A DNA stretch of 64,000 nt from Acanthosoma haemorrhoidale. Its lineage: Eukaryota > Arthropoda > Insecta > Hemiptera > Acanthosomatidae. The translations under genes were made by a program, and so were the position numbers. The stretch spans positions 119,409,866 to 119,473,865 of the forward strand of contig OV884011.1 of assembly GCA_930367205.1 (NCBI GenBank). The letters are read 5' to 3'. Position 1 is the stretch's first letter, and the number at the start of each line of letters is the position of its first letter. The notes under the pieces are model-generated. The model did not search any database. It saw only the letters and a list, made by a program, of their open reading frames with translations, and had not been told where the DNA came from. Positions 23,244 through 35,063 of the stretch are shown here, piece by piece.

Positions 23244-23959
23244 TTGAACTAAAAATTTGAATCACCTGAACACAACATCTTCCCTTCATTACCCTGCTCC
23301 ATTACATCTTACCCTTCCATTCTCAAGTGCCTGTAATTGTGCCACCATAAACCGGTAAATTTTAAACTCAAGAGTGAATCAGTCCATTGCCTCATCTACT
23401 AGACACTTCGAACTACTCCACAGTCTATATTAAACGCAAAGAAAGGGCTCGCTAGCAGCGGCCGAGTAGAGGGTGAAGGAGCGAACATCAGATAAGAGGA
23501 CGTTGTACAAATTGGCCTAGCGGGCCCATTAGCAACGCTCATCCATCACGTCCACTACTGACCAATCTACATCCCCTCTACTACCTCGGCCCCCCACTCC
23601 GTCCCCCAATTAATTAAAATCTTTTTACACCGATTACACCTTCATTTTTCAATGTCTCTGTCATATCGGGGCCTTAATAAGAGTGGGCTTGCCAGCGGAT
23701 TTTTATATATCACCGTCGCGCATCAACGAAGTAATAAACATGGAACATGCTCATTAATAGATAAACCACTTTCATCGATAAACCTTCTTGAAATGGATTA
23801 TCATTTGCAATAATTATTACCAAGAGTTCCTATTTCTCCCGTTTCTAATAAATTTGTACTCTAAACGTTGTTTTATAGACTCAAACTAAAGTCGTTAGGT
23901 GCAACTCCGACGACTAATTTAAGCCCTTTCGAGTCCATAAGTCGGTTGGAGGCACCGCA
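23244..23959. other. No supported gene; GC-rich islet at 23450-23620
   Basis: No coding motif, terminal repeats or RNA gene recognised. Confidence 0.5.
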
Positions 23960-24216
23960 GCTCCACATGTTATTTGGTGGATAGTGGTTACCATGGCACG
24001 AGCATGTCTAAATTACATATTTTTGTACGTTCCTTTTTGGAATTATATGGCTTCATGCCCATGATAAAATTAATGATGATCAGTGGTTCCAAAGGACTGC
24101 CGCGAAATAAAATGTGCTGCTCCCCTAGGTGGGAATCGAACTCAAATCGTTTCCTTCTGTCAAACAGTGCCCTATGCTTTGGCGCACTAGTCTATACGGC
24201 CCCTTTTCCGCCATGA
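23960..24216 (-). mobile_element. Possible tRNA-derived SINE
   Basis: On the minus strand TAGACTAGTGCG (A-box-like) is followed at tRNA-like distance by GAGTTCGATTCCC (B-box-like, one mismatch to GGTTCGANTCC) at about 24124-24138. The order and spacing suit a tRNA-derived SINE head with a tRNA-unrelated body. There is no clear tail or target duplication, so the limits are approximate. It is not a functional tRNA, because no acceptor pairing was found. Confidence 0.35.
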
Positions 24217-25123
24217 TTTTGTAATTAGCAAGACATTAAACATCACAATATTTTACTCATTGAAAAGGATCCGTCTAAGCTGAGAGATTGAAAAGATTTT
24301 TGAAAAGCGTTAATATATAAGGTCTTTATCTAAAAATGCAAGTAGAAGAAAGATTAGCCAACGAAGAACTAAATGGGGGTTATTCGGGGTAATATAATAT
24401 GGCTAATGGGCCGCTAGGTTTAAAAAAAAGACAACTAATGACTCTCATTAATTAAACGATACGATGGGAAATAATTAGGGTGCCTTTTCAAACTGTCCTC
24501 GTCAGCCAGTAATTGGGGCAGAATTTTATAACAGCTATCAGTCAGGCTTTTTTTAGGGACCCACTATTATTTCTTGATAAAAAAGGAGTGAAAAATTTTC
24601 TTAAAACGATAGAATCGTATACAGAAAAAGTTCTATGATTACTAACAGGGTTCTATCATCTAACATAAACTTCACATGCAACTTAACATGTGTATTATAG
24701 ATTTGGTTAAATAATTAAACAATGACCCATCGTATCTATAATATAGCTTAAACTAGTTCATTCATTAGTAAGCTTGCCATAATGTTTTAATAATTAAAAG
24801 ATTTAGGTTATTTAAATATTCCTACAAATTATTTTTTTTACATCAATGCGAACGTATTTTGTTCATTGAACCATATAATATACCCAGCCAAAGTAGGACT
24901 TAGAAAGGGTGCAACAACATTGAAAATAGTTCTTTTTAAATATTTATTAAAGGGTTGTAAAAATACTATTCATTTGACATAGGAAGAATTAGTATGCTAA
25001 ATAGCCTTTTAAAATTAAGAAAATATTCTCTAACCTACTAGACAATCGAAAGGGATTAAATAAACGATATTAATTATTTGATTATAATAAAAGTCTATTT
25101 TAGTAATACCAATAGTTATCGCC
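24217..25123. other. AT-rich stretch without a supported gene
   Basis: Nothing recognised beyond short spurious frames. Confidence 0.6.
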
Positions 25124-25505
25124 AAAAAATTACAATCTGCCTTATTTGGCAATAAGTAATTGTTAACAATGGTCTCTTATCATATTTACAGTTCTTTATT
25201 CGCACTAATTCATACAGTATTTAAAAAAAAATCCACATGGTTGTCACCTCCTTCGCAAGTAAAAGAGGAAGTAGAGTATGGGAAGTCCCCCACGTTCCTC
25301 CATCAGTCGCGTCCCCGGATACGAGGCAGTGGACGCTGGCCAAGAGCGCAAGAGCCACAGACGCGCAGGACTTGATTGGTGAAACTTGTCATTGCCAGGA
25401 CTTCCACTGTCACATATTTTAAGTCATACCAGATTAAATATTACGATAAAAGTTTTGCAGCTGACAATCGTCTATTGTCCATAATCTCCATAAATCTCGG
25501 GAGTA
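25124..25505 (-). mobile_element. Truncated LINE A 3' end
   Basis: Reverse-strand copy beginning with the family terminus (AATTACAATCTGCC on the plus strand) and running through the whole 3' UTR. The distal part (about 25415-25505) matches the extra segment seen at 22880-22960, so the two are one subfamily. Confidence 0.85.
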
Positions 25506-27404
25506 TTCAAAAAAATATATAAAAAACAAAAAAGTATTCTCATAATTCAGGCAAGATTTATTCCGCCTCATTCTCACTTCGGTATATTATTTTTTAAAAA
25601 TAATTAATCACCTCTATTATTTGGTTATATACGCAGTCACATGATCTATTAGTAGGTACAGTTTGGTCGTTTCTCATGGACTAGGGCCCGATTGCAGTTT
25701 TGGTGATAAAATAGAGACATGAAGATATAATGACAACGTGTTTAGGGTATTAATGACACAAATAGTGGCGTGGGAAAAAATTGATATGTAACCTGAAATA
25801 AAAAATAATAATTTTGAATCTACCTCAAGTGGAATCAACGGAACTAAGTACATAAATAAAAACATAATTAGGGGCCTTGATTAAATTAAGAATTAATAAT
25901 GCTTAACCGTTCTTTTAATTAACGCTGAAAGGTATTGGTTGATTTTTAATCACTTATCCCCATATTATGGCTAGAAATATATCGTAGACATAGATGAGAC
26001 GAAGAAAAGAACTAAGTAAGAAAAGGGAGCTTTACCGCTGAATCAGCACTGGCCAAGCGCTTAAGGTATTGAGGTCGATAGATAGGGCAATTTGAGTGAG
26101 GAGTTAAGAGGGTTGAGCTCTTGGGGTTAGTTTATAAAGACATTGGAGGAAATGGCCGGACGGGGTAACCTCCGTTTGAAATTCTAATGTCCAGCCAGGG
26201 CTGCATAATGCAGTGCGTCGCTGGACCACCAGTATATCAACCCCTGTCTCCCTATTGCAATAAAATTTCAATAGGGCTCCTCTACTATGTACTTTCTTTC
26301 TCCCCCTGAAATATCAATGCACGCCCCCCTGTCTTTAGGCTAATCCTAGTTCTCTGGGATGATAACATATTTCTTGATTGGTCTCTGTTGTCTATCCTGT
26401 TTCCTATATTCTATGAAAACTGGCAATTGCTGAAAAGAAAAAAATAGTATACTGACATAACATTTTTCCAACATCATTGGCAGGAACAACGCCAGCCACA
26501 TTTTTCCCCTTTAGGTTGATCGATCGTGTTCCACTAGCAGCATTCAGAAAAAAAAAACAATTATTTATTTTATAAATTTTAAGTAGTTGATTTTCTTTCA
26601 CCGGGAGACCACAATACAAATAACATTTTGGACTCGTAAGCAAGATTATTGGGGAAACCATGCCGTTGCCACATTAGCTTTTAATTAAAACGCATCAATG
26701 ATATAGATTTATTGTCAGTAGAGTTATGGACATTAATGACGTGATGTCACTAATGACTGAGATCACGGAGGTTATTTGTTGTTATGATAATTGAATTTAG
26801 TTTTAAAATTAATAGCTTGTTAGAAAGAAAAGGTGGAAGGAATATGTGTTGCTTAGACCAAAAGTATGAACTAACATTACATGAGTATTAAACATTTTTT
26901 TGAAATGTTAGAGATTTAATGAAAATAAGGATTTACTTATTGTGATTATTCCAATATTTTTTCTTCATGTCCAGGGATTGCCTGAAAATGAGCTATTTAA
27001 ATCCAAAACGTCACAACTAGGCATGTATAGTAAATAAAGTAATTTTATACACAAAGAGACCATTTTTGAAAATTATTATATATGTACACATCTTTCAATA
27101 TAGCAAATATTACCAAACTATTATTCTTTAAGATCTTTTTATAAATGTTTAAGATATTTTTTTAAAGTCTATAAGATCTTTTTACTAAGTTTTATAAATT
27201 CCATATGTAAAATGGAGTATAAGGGAAATTATAGCGCGATAAAATTATTGTACACAGATTAATGTTCTGCCAAGAAGAAGTTCCCAGAAGTTAGAATAAA
27301 TTATAATAATTTGATAAGGGCAACTGTTGCAAGGAAGTTCGTAATTTAATACGGGCCAATTTAACCTCTCTGATACCCACCTTTCCCGCGACTGAGTCTG
27401 TATT

Positions 27405-27470
27405 AATCTTGAATTTGAATTATGTATGAAGGGCGGTCGCCTTATGGAGGACACGGGCTCATATTGCATG
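27405..27470 (+). repeat. Short dispersed repeat R3, copy a
   Basis: Carries GAATTATGTATGAAGGG in a partly conserved context, also found at 28925-28990 and 35570-35640. Non-coding. Confidence 0.4.
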
Positions 27471-28016
27471 CCCATATTACATGATATCCATAAACGGGAC
27501 AGCTGGTTGTAACTCGATATTAAGCACTTGCTCTGTACGAGCTCGTTGCAATCAATGACGTTTGTAAAGTTTGATTCGGATTTTCATGTAAATTATTGTC
27601 ACTATGGTTTGATCGGTTGAATGATAACAATCATTTGTCTATAGATTAAGTGTCTTTTTTTAAAAATTCCATGGTATCTAGTTAGTCCCAGGTTCGATTC
27701 CTTGAAGATTTGTTTTTAGCTAAGATGAAACTGAGAGGTAAGAGTCATTCATAATAGACATGTGTTTCTTGAATATATAAAGGGACTAGTTTTGTTAGGA
27801 ATATAGGTTGAGAGGTTAGTACTTCAGTTAACGACCTCATTAGGCATTAACTTTTCCTGAGATATATTGCCACGGATTTAAATTAATTATTTGTATCTTC
27901 TAAGTCGGTTCTTCAATTCATATATTTATTTTTTGGCCAAAGAACGTTTTTTTTTTTTTTGTATTATTCTGTTTCGGAGTGTAAATCCATTTGGCGATTA
28001 CTAATCTGTATATTGA

Positions 28017-28110
28017 GTGTGTATGCGCTAATTGAGGAGTAATTTTGTGATATGAAATTGAACGAAGCGACACTAAAAAGTTAGACAGTGTAAAATTAAT
28101 CTAAATTATT
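28017..28110 (+). repeat. Dispersed repeat R1, copy b (partial)
   Basis: TATGCGCTAATT, AGTAATTTTGTGATATGAAATT and TTAGACAGTGTAAAATTAAT blocks in the same order as at 57365-57460. Confidence 0.5.
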
Positions 28111-28924
28111 ATTTACATTTAGCCATATTTGCTGTAACAAAACTGTAAGTCAAGTAACTGTATGTAAACTGTCAGTAACTTTGAAAAAACTAATTAAAAT
28201 GCTAACAACTACATAGTTATTCAACTAATTAATTTTCATTGGTTGTTTATTTACTACTATAACTTTTTGCTTAATCACCTCAGATTTTATCAAATTCATA
28301 TTCTTTTCATTCGGTCAACTTTTCGCTTATATTCGTTCAACACTACTGTTGGTGAGTAGCTAGAATGGATAATCTCAACTGTGAGCTGTATTAATCTAAA
28401 CTTTTTCAATTTAGATGTGGTCACAAATTACCATTTTGTTGTTTGTACAGGTTCCTACGCATGTGTACTTAAGAAGTTAGCACGCCTGTTGCTTGGTATA
28501 TAGCCTAAGCATGCAAAAGACGATGGATATTGTCAGCTGCAACTTTGTAAACGTTTTCTGTTTACCTTTGTGTTGCTGTTTGCCTTTTTTTACCAAGCCT
28601 GTACAAGCCAAATGTCCAGAACGAAGTTGATACTAAGTTTAAACTGTAATAAAAAAGTAAAAGTAAGTCAACTTCTCCCCCAGTTCCTCCCAACTGGGTC
28701 CAAACGATCGTTATCAGTAATTTTTCCATAATAATTTTAGAGAACAATTAGTTATCATTGGAAGATGAAACTTCCTTCCCTTCGTCAGTTTGAACTTTAA
28801 AATCGAAAGTGGGTTAACGAGATGGCAGAAGTTCAAGAATCAATAAAGCCCCTAATAGTGGTTGGTCTGGATTTAATTCTTCGAAATTTAAATACGTCCG
28901 TTGGGGGTAGCGTGGAAAGGGGTT

Positions 28925-28990
28925 GGTTTTAATCTAACGGCTGAATTATGTATGAAGTGTGGGGAGGAAAGGCCTGGGCCACTCGCTGCT
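28925..28990 (+). repeat. Short dispersed repeat R3, copy b
   Basis: TTTTAATCTAACGGCTGAAT followed by TATGTATGAAG, matching the core of the copies at 27405 and 35570. Confidence 0.4.
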
Positions 28991-30136
28991 TTTGTGCATA
29001 CTGCAGACATTCGCAATTTCTGTTCACGGGGAACCCTCGTTTTTTTTTATTGTTTCCCTTTTCTTTATCGTTGTTTTTACCTGAGATATAAATTTTCCTT
29101 ATTTCTAATAACACTGTTCTTTTGCTTCGGGGGACATTTTTCTTCAACTAAATGTTTTGAAGCATATTTCTGTATTATTCGTTTTTTCTTAAAAGAAAAA
29201 AATCTCTTCAGATGAAACATTTGAATAATTCAATAATAAAGCACAGTTTTTACCTAACTAGTTAGAAAGTGTTGTAAGTCAAATGATATGTTATATCTGT
29301 GTGAGGCGACCTTTGAGTTTTCAGTGTCAATCAGTTTCATTGTATTTATTATTTTAATTTTGTTTTAATACAGAGGTTGGTAACAAGGTAATGAGGAAAT
29401 GAAAAAAAAAAAAAAGAATTGTGAAAATGTGGAGTTTTTTGTTTCAAACCTAACTACCTCTACTTATCTATTAACTAACTTCACATTTAATGTATAAACA
29501 TACACAGTGAATCGGTGGAACTACGACCCACTAATGAGTCGTGGTACCCTAGATCAGCTTCCGCCAGCTGCCAAGGTTTTTTTTTCTGCTTGACAGTTCG
29601 TTACTGCATGGATCTCGCGTTATACGTTTCATGCTGTTCCTTGAATCCTTGATTTGCGATCGAATGTGTTAAATTATAAATCAAAATAACAAATGTCCTA
29701 TTAACTAAGTGAATTATATTTGTCTATGAATTTATATACGCATATATAGAGACATGTGTTCCTTACGAAAAATACTGTAAGGCGATGTCATCCCAATTTT
29801 ACTTCTTCTCTCTTCAATTCCTGTTTATTCTCAAATTCGTATGAAATTCGTCATTAATACTCATTTTAGAACCTTCCAAGGTTAGTGTAGTATTAGCAAT
29901 TTAAAGATTGTATGTTCAGACGATCTTAATGTACTTTATATCCTTAATCACATTCCTTATAAGTTATTAAAATTCCAACGCCCTAATCCCCTTGTATAGC
30001 CATAATACAGTGTCACACCTCCCTGTAATCCTCTAAATATATATAAGCGAATCACTTCGTGACCCAATCTAAATATTTGCCTGTAGGAGTCCCGGCCAGT
30101 CTGTCTAAAGGTACCATGTCGCAGGAACTGCCCGCA

Positions 30137-30278
30137 AGCGGTTGGCAGTGACTGCTGGCTGGCAGTTAAGCAGTGGGAAACCGGATCGATGACGTCCTAA
30201 CCGATTACTGCTGGGCAGTTCGAACCGTTGATTCCCCTCAAATCAGCAGTTACCTGCCAACAGTCACTGCCAACCGCT
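30137..30278. repeat. GC-rich inverted repeat, MITE candidate
   Basis: The left arm at 30137-30172 (AGCGGTTGGCAGTGACTG...) and the right arm at 30245-30278 are near-perfect reverse complements over about 33 bases. They enclose about 72 bases with further GGCAGT-type motifs. This resembles a small non-autonomous DNA element or foldback, but I see no clear target duplication. Confidence 0.55.
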
Positions 30279-30571
30279 GACACGAGCAGCCCCACCGAAA
30301 ATGAACTTTAATATTGTCCTGAGCTTCTTTGGTTTTCACGATCTTAATCATTCTCTACTAGCTCATACCTAGTAATGCATCTGAAGCAGATCGCACTCTT
30401 GTGGAGTTGCGGCGTCTCTGCACTGAGTATAACTGTACATAACGGATGATTGAGTGAGTGAATGTAGAACTTAATAAATGGGTTCATAGATCATAATTGC
30501 TTGTTAGTCAGGTAGATGAGCTTAACTTGTATTATAATAAAAAAAAATCTTTTGGCACCTTCCCTCCTTTT

Positions 30572-30666
<95 letters not shown>

Positions 30667-31309
30667 AATATTTAAAGTGTAAAATTGATTGAACAATCTC
30701 AAAAAGATGGCTTTGAATGACCGTTGAATGATATATCTATCGTATCATGTAAGTCCTATTTAGAAGAAATGGAATTCCATCTGACTCGTTTGGAAGTCTT
30801 GTCTGTTGACTTAAAAATAACTCTACCTCCAATCCAATCGTCCGATTCAATTCATTTTGCAATCGCTATGGCTCCATCGATTGGCAATTCTCTTCTACCA
30901 TTTATTCTTCTCATTCGTGCATTCATCATTCCCTTTGTAATAGTTCTAGTTCCGAAATAGCTCCGGTCGGCGATAAAACTTCGGCCAATTTATCATTATT
31001 GACGTTGATTTAGACTTGTATTATCGGAATCTAGACCCAAGGCTGTTTGACGTCCTTGTCTTCACTTGTAATATACTGGTGCATGTATTTAGAGTATAAG
31101 AGCTATAATTTAAAAAACAAAAACAGTACCAGTAATAAAATGTCTCTTCCCAAAATGATTTATTTTACAGCTCTAGTACATCTTCAACTATTTATTGAAT
31201 ACATAAGATATAATAAATAATAGCAATATATATATATGGGCTTATTGACTAATTATGATAAAATGTTATTCTTGGTTTAAAATCTTAATATAGATGTGTG
31301 ACTACCTAC
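30279..31309. other. No supported gene; contains CT array
   Basis: AT-rich sequence around the microsatellite at 30574-30663. The 78-codon frame at 30724-30960 shows no motif. Confidence 0.55.
30574..30663 (+). repeat. CT microsatellite
   Basis: About 90 bases of uninterrupted (TC)n, in the same orientation as the array at 11291. Confidence 0.95.
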
Positions 31310-32100
31310 AGCGTTCCACTATTGTCTTGTCTTCTCTACACCACTGATGTTCCCACTACACCAAACACCTTTTTGGCAACATTTCCTGACGACACAGCTG
31401 TTCTGCCTTCCCACCTAGATCATGAATTGGAATTCGAAAACCTTCAAAGAGAGGTTAAACATTAGTGCCTCCAATTGCGGGTAAATTTCAGTGTAAGAAA
31501 ATGCATGAATAAATTCTTCATTGAAGTACATATGAATTTTGATTTATGAAAAATTATTACCCTCCGTCGTTTCAATAAGCTTTTTTTTTAGTACCAGCCC
31601 TCTTTCTTTATCTAAGCTGGTATGGTTTCTGGATACCCTTAGATCCTGAAAAAAGACAAAATCCACACATGAGACTAAAAAAACTAGAACCAAACAGATG
31701 CTTTGGGGACAATTCTATAGACTATTTTAAAGGATATTTCATCTTTCGGTTGATAACATAATTCAGACCAGACTAATAAAGTCAATCTGGACATAAGCAC
31801 AAGAGATCTGGAGTAAAGTGAAACAATCAAACATCAAGTGCATCCTATCTTAAGTACTAATAACAATAGTCAACCTTGATTAAGGTCAACAATCAATGCC
31901 CATTATTATGCCCCCAAAGACCCTTCATTATGATGACACATACCTTACATCTTTGATTTCATTCCTTTTTAGAAGTTTGTGAAATTCTATGAAAACATAC
32001 CCAATCATCAACCCCCCCCCCCTCCAAGCGCAGTCATTGTACAGTTTCACGCACCCCTGTAGAACTCCTCGAATATTGAAGCGGCAGTGGCTTTTTTATT
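31310..32100 (+). pseudogene. Degraded LINE A-like ORF2 remnant
   Basis: Around 31350-31440 the frame reads TTDVPTTPNTFLATF then PDDTAVLPSH, the RT active-site region of LINE A with the first residue of FADD changed to Pro. Further blocks follow in order: thumb-region text at about 31660-31760, then a PRILKRQW segment at about 32065-32090, equal to the conserved C-terminal RRLKRQW of LINE A. Stops and gaps break every frame. An older, dead relative. Confidence 0.75.
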
Positions 32101-33787
32101 ATTTAGGTATTATTCAGGTATTTATAGGTTTTTATGAGCGTAAAAAACGAGTAGAAACTTGGCATGGCTTACTTTATTTAGACCTTAAACCTTCTACTGG
32201 TTTTTGTAACTTTTCAATATTCTCAGCTCAGTTATATAATACTATATACCAGATATACTAATACCACCAATATTTTCTTATTCTGCGTCTACAAACTAGA
32301 ATGATGTATGATAATTTAATGAAAACAAACAGAAAAATATGTTGAAAAATTAAGTTGTTAAAATTAAAATATATACTTGGACAAATTTCAAATATTTTTT
32401 GTCCTAGTACCACTAAAACTGTTTGTTGAAATCGGTTATTCTATGACCGTAGAAGCCTCTTAGTAAGGTTTTTTTTTCCATTCTCGCAGGTAATGGTTTT
32501 CATCAAATATAATTAACATCATAAATTTTCTTTTCATTAGAGAATGGTATTTGAGTTTATGAATTTTTTTTTGTACTGAAACTTTTTCTGGATAACTGTT
32601 GGTAACGGAGAATTGTCATAAACATTAGGGGGAAAGGGGACCGTTGCCATGATTCGATGATTTTCGGTAATAAAATTTTATCAAAATGTATTTGACTTAA
32701 TCAGTGTGCCTTTGGTGAAAATAAAATAGAAATCATTAAAGTGAGGAATTATTGAACACAAAAAAAAATTGGGGCTTCAGTCCCTTAAAAAAATAAATAA
32801 ATAATATAGCCTCAAAAAAAAGACAATGGACATCTGAAAACTATAGTAATTTTATTAATATATAAATTTAATGAAGGTTAGACCTGGTGGCTCTGTTGGC
32901 ACCGGCACTAGGCGAAACCCACAAGAACGTTCGGTTGTGCTGTACTGTATAGTGGTCGTCTCAGGGGCAGCTACACAATATTTACCATATGCATCGCTGC
33001 ATATTACAGTATTGCTTTATTATGATGTGAATAACCAGTTTGAGTTGCAATAGCTCACGAAACAGCTCAGATGAAAAAGAAGATTATTAGTTTGGCAATT
33101 GGAATTACTTTTACGCACGTGACTACCAAACTCAGGACAGAATTCATTATGGCTCATAAGGAGTATCAGTTTTGTTCCATTAGACAAGGGGCCTTTAAAA
33201 TAGACCAAGATTGTCCTACCTCAAAAAAAAAAAAAAAAATGTAACTAAAAACTATTTTTTACAAAGCTCACAATCTGACAAAATTTACTTTCTAATATAA
33301 TTTTGTCCCATATGCAGTGGCTGATTTGAAAAATTAATAAAGGCTTTTAACGTACAACAATTATAATAGACCCCACCCTGAGCTGCATGGCTTCTTTTCG
33401 TTCATTATTCGTTATTCGTGTCAAATAGATAGTAAAGGCTATGATTTCTAAATATTCGGCATTATATGTCGTTATTTTGATTAGTATTGATTGACAAATT
33501 AATCATACAAATTTTGAAGAACTTATTGATGGCTATGGTACAAGATGAATTTCATCACTCACTGTGTATTCACGAACCAACCCTCCTCTTTCAAAGAGAT
33601 CGCATCCTCTCCTGATTCGAGTGGGTATACGGTTGGGACATCCCCTGCTTTAATGATCATCTTATCATGTGAGAGGGAACGAATCTATACTAAATATTAA
33701 CATGTGATTAAAACAAAATATTACATACCTATAGCATACACTAGTAAATCATGTACTTAACCTAACAAACTATAATTAATAATCCCT
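32101..33787. other. AT-rich stretch without a supported gene
   Basis: Several A runs (for example about 33221-33238) but no recognised element or gene. Confidence 0.55.
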
Positions 33788-34456
33788 TTCACCGACGACA
33801 TTGCAGTTTACAGCAGCAGCATGAGTACACAAAGAGCTCTTACACAGGCCGAGTCAGTTTATAACGTTATCAGTGACAGGCTGGGCATGTTAAACATCAG
33901 TGTAAACGCCGGGAAGACCGACTGCGTAATCTTATCCGTCCAAAAGGGGAAAAAATCCTTGCCAAAATCGTATAGCATAGGAGGGCAAGAGAACTCACCA
34001 ACTTTCTCAATGCACTATATGGGTATAAAAATAGATAGGCATCTCCATTTCTCTACCCATTTTAGTAATAAAATAGAAAAAGTACGACAAAGGTCTTACC
34101 GGCTATCGCGCTTGCTAACTTCACCCGACCTGTCGCTTCGTCTCAAATTGATGATATATAAATGTGCCCTCCGGCCAGCCCTGCTGTACGGTGCCCCGAT
34201 GTTTACCCCCTTGACAGAAAATACAGCCAAATTTCTCCAACATTTCCAGAATGGGATCATGTGAAAAGTGGTCCGACATACCTCTTTCGAGAGGTTGAAG
34301 AACGCTGATCTGCACCCGTTGCTTGGTGTGCCCTCGGTTGGTGAGTTCATCCGCCGGAGACACATTAAGTTTTTTGACTCGTTGCAGCACCTGACAAACC
34401 CAGTGTTTAACACTATGACCCCACCACCCTTCCGCATCGATGGCAACAGACTGTAA
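33788..34456 (+). pseudogene. LINE family D ORF2 C-terminal part (5'-truncated, nonsense)
   Basis: Begins in the RT catalytic box (FTDD at 33788-33799, so Phe-Thr-Asp-Asp instead of the usual FADD). It continues through the RT thumb (MHYMGIKID, then KCALRPALLYGAP) to a conserved tail (RRHIKFFDSLQHL) and a TAA at 34454-34456. This is the C-terminal third of a Jockey/I-group LINE polymerase. A TGA at 34262-34264 interrupts the otherwise continuous frame; the same frame resumes at once after it. The break at the FxDD box marks the 5' truncation. Encoded RT would be inactive. Confidence 0.85.
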
Positions 34457-34720
34457 AATTAGGTTAAGAATTAGTATGTAAGTTAGTTTTAAGGTTGATA
34501 AAAAAGGTGAGCCCTATCACCTTTATTAGTCAGTTTAGTCCAGTCACGTATAATGTATATCATTATACTTGTTTATTCATTATATAATTTTTATAAAATA
34601 AAAAAACCTGTATATAATGTAGCGATGCTACAGGAAATACAAAAATAATTTGTAAATCGATTCTCCCGAGGATCTATAATTATCTGTAAATTTAAAGGGG
34701 CTATAAAAGAAAAAAAAAAA
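33788..34720 (+). mobile_element. LINE family D, copy 1
   Basis: 5'-truncated insertion consisting of the ORF2 tail, a 3' UTR (34457-34709) and an A tail (about 34710-34720). The UTR contains a perfect hairpin, TGTAGC-GAT-GCTACA (34618-34632), that is conserved in copy 2. Confidence 0.8.
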
Positions 34721-35063
34721 AATTCATCCACTGGAGACATAATGTTTTTCGACTCGTTGCAGCATCTAACAAACCTAGTATTAAATACTATGACCCCCCT
34801 ACCATTCCAGCAAAGTTAAGTTAATATTTTGTAAGTTAGTTTTAAGATTCATGATTTATAAGGTGAGCCCCATCACTTTTTAAACATGTGCTGATAATGA
34901 ATGTATAGTATACGTTATACCTTTGTGACAATCCCAAATCAGTGTAAAATAGTATAAAATGTAGCCAAGCTACAGGACATGTAATATTGAACTATTGTAA
35001 ATAGATTCATTTATATATAATCTACAATGAATTTCATAATTATTATAACAAGGGGAAAGAAAT
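34721..35063 (+). mobile_element. LINE family D, copy 2, head-to-tail behind copy 1
   Basis: Starts at TTCATCCACTGGAGACAT, corresponding to position 34345 of copy 1, immediately after the copy 1 A tail. It keeps the DSLQHL region and most of the 3' UTR, including the hairpin TGTAGC-CAA-GCTACA (34960-34974). The copies differ at many sites, so they are separate insertions or an old duplication. Confidence 0.75.

Larger units (their letters stand above)
25506..30136. other. Mostly AT-rich, no supported gene
   Basis: Contains two copies of a short repeat R3 (about 27405-27470 and 28925-28990) and one partial R1 copy (28017-28110). A B-box-like GGTTCGATTCC at about 27693 lacks an A box. A weak exon-like frame on the minus strand at 26450-26541 is discussed in the findings. 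Confidence 0.5.

Noticed and set aside
27685..27705. GGTTCGATTCC, considered as a tRNA gene
   Set aside because: No A box or acceptor-stem pairing upstream, so the B-box match stands alone.
29401..29415. A run considered as a retroposon tail
   Set aside because: No matching direct repeat or element body was found around it.
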